Below, one piece after another: positions 1-7,196 of a DNA stretch of 8,201 nucleotides. The first letter of the stretch is position 1. Every line of letters starts with the position of its first letter. This stretch comes from JBFKMV01 sp041629655 (GTDB lineage: Bacteria; Acidobacteriota; Polarisedimenticolia; Polarisedimenticolales; Polarisedimenticolaceae), in the NCBI GenBank assembly GCA_041629655.1, contig JBFKMV010000205.1, forward strand, positions 1 to 8,201, given 5' to 3'. The notes under the pieces are model-generated. The model ran no database searches. It was not told the origin of the DNA and saw nothing but the letters and a program-made list of their open reading frames with translations. The position numbers and the translations under genes are program-made.

Positions 1-1647
<1,647 letters not shown>

Positions 1648-1657
1648 TGGCTTCCGG

Positions 1658-3049
1658 CTAGCGGCCGGGCAGCGCCAGCGGCTTGCCGCCGGTCTCGCGC
1701 CACCACGCCAGCACCTGCTTGCGGAACTTCGCCAGGCGCTTGGCGTGGCCGGGCTGTCCGGCCAGGTCGGTCCGCTCGTACGGGTCGGCGGTGAGGTCGT
1801 AGAGGTCTTCGTCGCCGCGCGCGCGGCCGATGCCCTCGGCGAAGTGGTGCACCATCCAGATGTAGGCGTCGTCGTCGGCCGCGACGTCCTGGGTGTACAG
1901 CACGTACTTCCAGCGCTCGGTCCGCACGTACAGCGCGTAGACGTCGCGCTCGGGCCCGCGCGGGACCTCGGGGTCGCCCGGCCAGCTCGCCGGCGCGTGG
2001 GCGAACACCGCGCCGTGGAGCGCCCGCGGGCCCTTGGCGGAGCGTTTCTCGATCCGCGGCCGCAGCGAGCGGCTGGCGATGTCGCGCGGCGGGTCGATCC
2101 CGGCGTAGTCCAGGACCGTGGCGTAGAGGTCCAGCGCGTAGGCCAGCCCGTCGACGCGCTTGCCGGCCGGTACGCGGCCCGGCCAGCTCGCGATCATGGG
2201 CGTGCGCAGTCCCTTCTCGGTCGGCGTGTTCTTGGACGGCAGCCCGTAGGCGTAGCCGTTGTCGACGAAGAACAGGAACAGCGTGTTCTCCAGCTCGCCG
2301 CTCTGCTCGAGCTTGTCGATCAGCTCGGCCACGCCGGCGTCGAACCACGAGCCCATGGCGTAGAACTTGCGCAGCGTCTCCACGTACGGCGCCGGATCGC
2401 CCGTGTAGTACGGCGGGATCGGAATCTCGCGCTCCGCGAAGCGGTCGTAGTACCGCGGCGGCGGGTCGTGCGGCGTGTGCGGCAGCAGCGGCGCCCACCA
2501 GATGAACATCGGCCGGCCCGCCTCGTGCTGCTCGTCGATGAAGCGGAACAGCTCGTGCTGGCCGTGGCGCACGAAGCCGCTGAAGCCCGCGAACGTCACC
2601 GACACCGTGCCGTGGGTGAAGCCCATCGCCCGCGCGTCGCCCTCCCAGTACTTGGCCGTGGCGTAGGTCGCGTAGCCCGCGTCCTTGAGCCGGTTGGCCA
2701 GCGAGCCCGCGGGGTCGAGCTTGATCGTGTCGCGGCCGATCCCGCCCTGCTCGAGGTAGTTGGCGTAGATGCCGTGCTGGTGCGGCAGCTTGCCGCTGAG
2801 CATGCTGGCCAGCACCGGCCGGCACAGCGGCGCCGGCACGTGGGCCGTGGTGAACACCGTCCCCGCCGCGGCCAGGCGGTCCAGCGTCGGGGTGTGGGCG
2901 ACCGGGTCGCCCATGAAGCCGAAGTGCTCGTAGTCGTCGTCGTCGGAGATCAGCAGCACGATGTTGGGGCGCTCGGCGTCCGCGGCGGAAACCGCCGTCG
3001 GCACGAGCAGTGCCGCGGCGGCGAGCAGCGTCAGGAGTGGGAATCGCAT
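1658..3049 (-). CDS. Secreted sulfatase (alkaline-phosphatase superfamily) with atypical active-site signature
   Basis: Predicted to hydrolyse sulfate esters outside the cytoplasm; the substrate is unknown. Residues 2-22 form a signal peptide (RFPLLTLLAAAALLVPTAVSA) with likely cleavage before ADAERPN. Visible sulfatase landmarks (numbered from the ATG at 3049): N-terminal metal-binding NIVLLISDDDD (acidic run 36-39); active-site cysteine segment LCRPVLASMLSGKLPHQHGI with C76; AKYWEGD with K133; PHTPHDPP with H191 and H194; metal-binding DNG with D263-N264; K273 in SKNTPTEKGLRTP; and a C-terminal subdomain ending RTERWKYVLY then DLYDLTADPYERTDLA. Length (463 aa) is normal. Two oddities: the CxPxR motif read by formylglycine-generating enzyme is CRPVL, with Leu80 instead of Arg, and the usual GKWH histidine is W135. 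From memory, a CRPSLA/GKWWEG sulfatase subgroup with the same pattern exists, notably in planctomycetes. I chose the ATG at 3049; an in-frame TTG at 3052 is the alternative. The gene lies 29 bases after the amidohydrolase gene, probably in the same operon. No sulfatase-maturing enzyme is in the window. Confidence 0.93.
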   Translation of the reverse strand: MRFPLLTLLAAAALLVPTAVSAADAERPNIVLLISDDDDYEHFGFMGDPVAHTPTLDRLAAAGTVFTTAHVPAPLCRPVLASMLSGKLPHQHGIYANYLEQGGIGRDTIKLDPAGSLANRLKDAGYATYATAKYWEGDARAMGFTHGTVSVTFAGFSGFVRHGQHELFRFIDEQHEAGRPMFIWWAPLLPHTPHDPPPRYYDRFAEREIPIPPYYTGDPAPYVETLRKFYAMGSWFDAGVAELIDKLEQSGELENTLFLFFVDNGYAYGLPSKNTPTEKGLRTPMIASWPGRVPAGKRVDGLAYALDLYATVLDYAGIDPPRDIASRSLRPRIEKRSAKGPRALHGAVFAHAPASWPGDPEVPRGPERDVYALYVRTERWKYVLYTQDVAADDDAYIWMVHHFAEGIGRARGDEDLYDLTADPYERTDLAGQPGHAKRLAKFRKQVLAWWRETGGKPLALPGR

Positions 3050-3078
3050 CAACCGCCGATTCTAGCAGGCGGCCGGGG

Positions 3079-4260
3079 TCAGTTCTCCGGCCCCTCGATG
3101 TCGAAGCGCCGCCGCGTCACCAGCAGCGTGGTGCCGATCTGGCGGCGCTTGCGGTAGCCCAGCAGGTGGAACACCTGCAGCGGGAAGAAGCGGGCGATGC
3201 GGGTGTTGACGACCAGCGTCCGCGGCAGCTCGCGGTGCCGCGTCACGCCGGGCAGCAGGTGCATCAGGCGGTCGAGACGCAGCCCGCGCAGCGCGCGCGA
3301 GACGCGCATCCAGAACACCGGCACCCGGCGGCCGAGGAAGAAGCCGTCGTCGCCCAGCCCCTGGTACAGCGGGAGCAGGATCAGCCCGTCCTCGCGCGCC
3401 GTGATCGGCCCGCCCCGGTCGTGGGCCAGCCGCTGTCCCTTGGTGACCGCCTGGAAGTTGGTGAAGCCGGGCTCCATCCGGAACCCGTCGCCGTGGCGGA
3501 CCGGGTGGCGGTGGCGCACCTCGATCACCCGCGGGATCCCGGCCGTCGACTCGGACAGGATGCGCTCCCAGCGCTCGGCGTCGGGGACGTCGGCGCGCTC
3601 GAGCATCCCGGCGGCGACCAGGGCCAGCCACAGCACCGCCTCGTGGTGCACCGCCGACTGCTCCAGGTCGTGCCGCCCGGCCTCGACGCCGAGCGTCACG
3701 TGACCGAGGTTGTTCAGGTACTCCAGCAGCGCGCCGTCGACCTGCTCCTCGAGCCCCAGGATCAACGGACAGGGCAGGTTCATCGCGAAGGCGCGGTTAC
3801 GCAGCGTGTCGCCGATGGTCAGAAACGGCGGGCCGTCGGCGGAGCTGGTGTGCAGGTCGAGGAAGTACACCGGCCCCGCCGCGGCGGCGATCTCCCGCTC
3901 CAGGGTGTGCAGCAGCTCGAGCTGCTCGGCGTCCTCGGGCTCCTCGGGCGACGCGGCGGCGCGCAGCGCGGCCACCTTGTCCGTCGTCCACTGCCGGTTG
4001 AGGTCCTTGCGCAGGAACCGGCAGCCCCGCTGGAGCGCCTGCAGGTTGCCGGCCAGCACGACCAGCCGGCCGCGCAGCCGCGGCGCGTCGGCGCCCAGCC
4101 GCTCCAGCAGCCGCGTTGCTGCCCGAATCCCCGAAGGCTCGTTGCCGTGGATCCCGCCCAGGGCGATCAGCGTCGGCCCGGCGAGCTCGCCGCCGTAGCG
4201 GCCGAGGATACGCTGGTGTGTTGTCGGGGCCTCCAGCAGGCCCGCCCCGTCACGCTCCAT
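3079..4260 (-). CDS. Succinylglutamate desuccinylase/aspartoacylase-family zinc amidohydrolase with C-terminal extension
   Basis: Members of this M14-like family (AstE, aspartoacylase) use one zinc to hydrolyse the amide bond of N-acyl amino acids in the cytoplasm. The zinc ligands are visible: H38 and E41 in GGIHGNEPSG and H137 in FLDLHTSS. The substrate-carboxylate site is RKDLNR (85-89), equivalent to the family's N-R motif, and the catalytic glutamate is probably E193 in GVEAGRH. The catalytic fold therefore looks intact. It is 393 aa, against roughly 310-340 for classical AstE; after the beta-rich domain ending near FFLGRRV (about 313), some 80 extra basic residues follow to the end. No ast arginine-catabolism genes are nearby, so AstE itself is unlikely and the substrate is open. 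It starts 9 bases after the GCS2-CBS stop codon, with an AAGGG-like ribosome site overlapping that stop, suggesting translational coupling. No signal peptide or membrane segment is seen. Confidence 0.9.
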   Translation of the reverse strand: MERDGAGLLEAPTTHQRILGRYGGELAGPTLIALGGIHGNEPSGIRAATRLLERLGADAPRLRGRLVVLAGNLQALQRGCRFLRKDLNRQWTTDKVAALRAAASPEEPEDAEQLELLHTLEREIAAAAGPVYFLDLHTSSADGPPFLTIGDTLRNRAFAMNLPCPLILGLEEQVDGALLEYLNNLGHVTLGVEAGRHDLEQSAVHHEAVLWLALVAAGMLERADVPDAERWERILSESTAGIPRVIEVRHRHPVRHGDGFRMEPGFTNFQAVTKGQRLAHDRGGPITAREDGLILLPLYQGLGDDGFFLGRRVPVFWMRVSRALRGLRLDRLMHLLPGVTRHRELPRTLVVNTRIARFFPLQVFHLLGYRKRRQIGTTLLVTRRRFDIEGPEN

Positions 4261-4269
4261 CCAGGCCCT

Positions 4270-6180
4270 TCACTCTTCCAGTTTTTGCTTGAGCAGCTCG
4301 GCCGACACGTCCATGAAGTCCCGTTCGGTGATGATGCCCACGAGCCGACCGTCCTTCACCACGGGCAAGCTGCCGATCCTATGTTGACGCATCAGCTCGA
4401 TCGCTTCAAGGGTCGAGGCCTCCGGGGAGATCGTGACCGGGTTGCGCTTCATCACCTCGGTGACCGCGATGTGGTGTCCGTCCTTGTGCAGCCGACCCCG
4501 CGCCAGCAACCGCAGCAGCGCGCGGTAGGAGATCAACCCGACCAGCCGGTGCTGGTGGTCCTCCACGGGCACGTGCCGGATCCGCTCCCACTCCATCAGG
4601 CTCGCCACCAGGTCGAGCGGCTCGTCCTCGTGGACCGTGAACAGGTCCGTGGTCATGTACTGCTCGACACGCAGGAAAGTATGGGTCCAGCCGCCGGCTT
4701 CTTCCAGCCGGGCCGGCTCCCATTCGTGGACCGGGAGGTTCCCTTTTTGGCGCTCGACGGTGGCGGCGGTCAGGGCGCTCAGCTGTTCGCTGCGGTTGCC
4801 CTGCCCGCGCATCATCGCCAGGGACTGGACCAGCCACTGCGAGCCGGTGCGGTGCGACCCGACCCGGCGCTCGATGATCCCCAGCAGCCGGTCCACGTCC
4901 GCGGCGTCGACCCCGCGGCGCTTGAGCGCGTCGGCCGCCAACGGCAGCAGCCGGTCGCAGATCAGGCCGATCGCGGGCAGCGTCTCGCCGTGGAACCAGG
5001 TCAGGTGGGCGCCCAGCCCCTGCCGCGCCGCCGCGGTGAAGTTCATCTTGGCGTCGGCAAACTCGATCACCCCGGTGATGTCCTGGTGCTTGTCGGACAG
5101 CGCGCTGATCACCCCGAACCAGAACGCCGCGTTGGCCACCTGGTCGACGACCGTCGGACCCGACGGCAGCACGCGGTTCTCGATGCGCAGGTGCGGCTTG
5201 CCGTCCGTCAGCCCGTAGCAGGCCCGGTTCCAGCGGTAGACCGTCCCGTTGTGCAGGCACAGCGCCTTGAGGCCCGGCACCTCGCCGCGCTCCACCGCGG
5301 CCAGCGAGTCCTCCTCGACGTCCGAGGAGACCAGCGCCCGGAAGCGCGCGATGTCCTCCTGGAACAGCTCGACCACGGAGTTCCGGACCCACTGCGTGCC
5401 GAAGGTGACGCGCGGGCTGCGGTCCCGCAGATGGCCGATCGAGCTGCGCGTGTCGATCGCCTGCTGGAACAGCGCGATCCGGGTCTCGCGCCACAGCTGC
5501 CGGCCGAACAGCAGCGGCGAGTTGGTCGCCGCGGCGAGGATCGGCGCCGCCGCCACTTGGGCGATGTTGTAGAGGTTCGGGAACTCCTCGGCGCTGACCT
5601 GGAAGTGCACCTGGAAGCTGGCGTTGCACGATTCCAGCATCACCGAGTCGTGCTTGATCAACAGCTCGTCGAGCCCCTTGATGTGGAACTCGTAGGCCCC
5701 GCCGCGCAGGTCGCTCATCGCCTTGTTCAGCGCCCGGTAGCGCGGCAGCGGCGTCATGTTCTCCAGCCCCAGGTCGCTCTTGCGCATCGTGGGCAGGATG
5801 CCGGTCAATACGATCTCGCAGTCCAGCTCGCGCGCCACCTCGCGCAGCCGGGCCAGCTTGGAGTTCAGCTCCCGCTCGATCCGCGACAGGCAGTCTCCGC
5901 CGAACACGCACGGGGACAGGTTGAGCTCGAGGTTGAACAGCCCCAGCTCGGTGGTGAAGCAGGGATCCTGCATCCGCTCCAGCAGGTCCAGCGCCAGCGG
6001 GGCCGGCCGCCAGCCGGGGTCGACGAGGAACAGCTCCTGCTCGGCGCCGACGCGCCGGATGCCGCGCTCGATGCCGCCCTCCTCGATCAGCCGCTCCAGG
6101 GCCTGCAGGTCGCGCAACAGGCGTCGCATGAAGGACCGGCGTTGCTCGCCGTCGGCCGTGCGTAGCGCCTTCTCGCCCAT
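4270..6180 (-). CDS. GCS2-type carboxylate-amine ligase (glutamate-cysteine ligase family) fused to tandem CBS domains
   Basis: The N-terminal part (about 35-400) is a glutamate-cysteine ligase family 2 domain, of the kind that joins a carboxylate to an amine using ATP. Landmarks: GAEQELFLVD (45-54) with the metal/ATP-binding acidic residues E47 and E49; LELNLSP (84-90); SCNASFQVHFQV (184-195); ATNSPLLFG (218-226); and the substrate-site LRIENRVLPSGPTVVDQVA (331-349). After a helical linker come two CBS motifs. CBS1 (about 505-560) begins VEQYMTTDLFTVHEDEPL and CBS2 (about 573-628) begins VTEVMKRNPVTISPEAS and ends GRLVGIITERDFM. Such pairs usually bind AMP, ATP or similar ligands and regulate the attached enzyme. 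The 636 aa fit GCS2 (about 370-450) plus a CBS pair. It is clearly different from the plant-type GshA at 7197. The start ATG at 6178-6180 has a purine-rich GGGGGAGG just upstream, though very close; Met18 is an alternative. The substrate is not deducible. Gene order with the amidohydrolase suggests a joint pathway. Confidence 0.93.
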   Translation of the reverse strand: MGEKALRTADGEQRRSFMRRLLRDLQALERLIEEGGIERGIRRVGAEQELFLVDPGWRPAPLALDLLERMQDPCFTTELGLFNLELNLSPCVFGGDCLSRIERELNSKLARLREVARELDCEIVLTGILPTMRKSDLGLENMTPLPRYRALNKAMSDLRGGAYEFHIKGLDELLIKHDSVMLESCNASFQVHFQVSAEEFPNLYNIAQVAAAPILAAATNSPLLFGRQLWRETRIALFQQAIDTRSSIGHLRDRSPRVTFGTQWVRNSVVELFQEDIARFRALVSSDVEEDSLAAVERGEVPGLKALCLHNGTVYRWNRACYGLTDGKPHLRIENRVLPSGPTVVDQVANAAFWFGVISALSDKHQDITGVIEFADAKMNFTAAARQGLGAHLTWFHGETLPAIGLICDRLLPLAADALKRRGVDAADVDRLLGIIERRVGSHRTGSQWLVQSLAMMRGQGNRSEQLSALTAATVERQKGNLPVHEWEPARLEEAGGWTHTFLRVEQYMTTDLFTVHEDEPLDLVASLMEWERIRHVPVEDHQHRLVGLISYRALLRLLARGRLHKDGHHIAVTEVMKRNPVTISPEASTLEAIELMRQHRIGSLPVVKDGRLVGIITERDFMDVSAELLKQKLEE

Positions 6181-6183
6181 GCC

Positions 6184-6190
6184 TCCCCCG
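6184..6190 (-). promoter_or_regulatory. Ribosome binding site of the GCS2-CBS gene
   Basis: On the minus strand the sequence GCGGGGGAGGC directly precedes the ATG at 6180. It is the strongest Shine-Dalgarno-like purine run in front of any gene in the window, but its spacing to this ATG is only a few bases. That leaves a little doubt between Met1 and the in-frame Met18. Confidence 0.5.
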
Positions 6191-6216
6191 CTTCGTGACC
6201 CGAGCCCGTCCGTCAG

Positions 6217-6247
6217 AGAATAACCCGACGAGACGCGCCGGAGTCAA
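6217..6247 (-). promoter_or_regulatory. Candidate sigma70-type promoter for the GCS2-CBS/amidohydrolase/sulfatase unit
   Basis: Reading the minus strand, TTGACT (6247-6242, five of six matches to the -35 consensus) is followed after 19 bases by TATTCT (6222-6217, four of six matches to the -10 consensus). Transcription would begin near 6209, giving a leader of roughly 30 bases that contains the ribosome site. The -35 box overlaps the TGA stop of the HprK-like gene. The spacer is longer than optimal and the match is by eye. The short AT-rich patch stands out against the GC-rich surroundings, which is part of the argument. Confidence 0.33.
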
Positions 6248-7137
6248 ACCGGTCTCTGGACCTCGTCGATCCGCTGCCAGAAGTCGGGCGCCCGCCGGAA
6301 ATGCAGGTGGGCGTACAACCCCGTCGCCACGAATCGCTCGACCTGCCGCAGCCAGTCGTCCGCCAGGTCGGGCAGCGCCCAGGCGAACGCCACGCAGGCC
6401 GTCAGCGACGCCCGCGCCAAGAACGCCGGCGGATGCTCGACGCGCGCGCGCGTCGACTGGTGCAGCCGCCACACGCCGGCCAGCGGAAGCCAGCCCCGCG
6501 GCGGATCGACCGGGGCCCGCTCGCGATTGTCGAACGGCACGGCGGTCGTCACCCACACGCCGTCCGTCAGCGGCACGACCACGGCGAAGTCGTCTCCCAG
6601 CGACCGCGCCTCGGTGGACAACGCCACGGCCGTGGACTTGCCCGACCCCGAACCGCCGGCGAACACGTGCGCGCGGCCGTCGCGCAGCACGCCCGCCCCG
6701 TGGAGCGCGAAGCCGCCCTCGAGCACCGCCAGCCGGGCGACCATGTAGCGGACCAGGTTCTCCAGCGCGCGTTCCACGGGCTCGTCGCCGGAGTCCGCCA
6801 GACCCGCGCGCCAGCGCGCGCCGTCGACCGGAGCCGCGGCGAAGTTGTAGGACCACACCACGGGGACCCCGCCGTCGAGACCGCACTCGATGCGATAGGG
6901 CTCGCCGGGCCGCGGCGCCATCCAGGGCCGCCCGGCACGCCGCGTCTCGAGCTCCACCGACGGAGCCGCGCCGCCCCCCGCCAGGAACCCGGCCCAGCGC
7001 CGGTCGAGGCAGGCGGCCAGCGCGCCGTCCAGACCGGACAGCCGGATCCGCCAGTCGCCGATCGCGAGCTCCCGGACCTCGCCGCCGCGCGGCGCGTCGA
7101 GCCCGCGAAGTCGCTGGTGATGCAAGCCCGGTTGCAT
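6244..7137 (-). CDS. HprK-like P-loop serine kinase family protein
   Basis: Resembles the C-terminal kinase domain of HPr kinase/phosphorylase and related PEP-carboxykinase-fold proteins. The diagnostic stretch is 143-187: FALHGAGVLRDGRAHVFAGG, then a Walker A loop GGSGSGKST (161-169, K167), then SLGDDFAVV (179-187), which corresponds to the RGHxLVADD acidic motif of HprK (D182-D183). H146 sits where HprK has its conserved HG. At 297 aa it is about HprK-sized, but the N-terminal 140 residues do not resemble the HprK N-terminal domain as far as I can tell. Proteins of this kind often lack a PTS partner; some occur beside PqqD or in lasso-peptide clusters, but no PqqD, HPr or precursor peptide is visible here. 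The target is unknown and could be a small molecule or protein hydroxyl. The start ATG at 7137 has no clear ribosome site; either the N-terminus is further in or the message is leaderless. The stop lies 63 bases before the GCS2-CBS gene, in the same direction. Confidence 0.78.
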   Translation of the reverse strand: MQPGLHHQRLRGLDAPRGGEVRELAIGDWRIRLSGLDGALAACLDRRWAGFLAGGGAAPSVELETRRAGRPWMAPRPGEPYRIECGLDGGVPVVWSYNFAAAPVDGARWRAGLADSGDEPVERALENLVRYMVARLAVLEGGFALHGAGVLRDGRAHVFAGGSGSGKSTAVALSTEARSLGDDFAVVVPLTDGVWVTTAVPFDNRERAPVDPPRGWLPLAGVWRLHQSTRARVEHPPAFLARASLTACVAFAWALPDLADDWLRQVERFVATGLYAHLHFRRAPDFWQRIDEVQRPV

Positions 7138-7196
7138 GCGGCCAGTCTAGACCATCGCCGGAATCGCGCCCCGCCCCGGAGTACAATGCGCGGGCG
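7138..7196. promoter_or_regulatory. Divergent promoter region between HprK-like gene and gshA
   Basis: This 59-base gap must hold the start signals of both divergent genes unless they are transcribed from within their neighbours. On the plus strand TACAAT (7182-7187, five of six -10 matches) lies 9 bases before the gshA ATG. On the minus strand TAGACT (7149-7144, four of six) lies 6 bases before the kinase ATG. Neither has a recognisable TTGACA at the expected distance. The 8-base perfect palindrome GTCTAGAC (7145-7152) overlaps the minus-strand candidate and could be an operator half, though such short palindromes are common by chance. Assignments are tentative. Confidence 0.3.

Noticed and set aside
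3053..3072. CCGCC/GGCGG inverted repeat just before the sulfatase start that might hide its ribosome site
   Set aside because: Only 5 paired bases with a 10-base loop; expected often by chance in such GC-rich DNA, and the GGCGG is itself a poor ribosome site.
1745..3157. A 470-codon plus-strand frame opposite the sulfatase
   Set aside because: Composition is typical of antisense GC-rich shadow (Val, Arg, Gln, His rich); the minus strand carries signal peptide, active site and metal ligands of a sulfatase.
3010..6165. A 1051-codon open frame on the plus strand opposite the amidohydrolase and ligase genes
   Set aside because: Its translation is low-complexity (Arg, Gln, Val, Ala, His, Pro) with no domain, and it is antisense to two genes with clear catalytic motifs. 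High GC at third codon positions removes stop codons from this frame.
4406..7186. A 926-codon open frame on the minus strand spanning the ligase and kinase genes
   Set aside because: It is an Ala/Arg/Gly-rich frame-shifted shadow of the GCS2-CBS and HprK-like genes; it crosses two real genes and lacks any recognisable motif.
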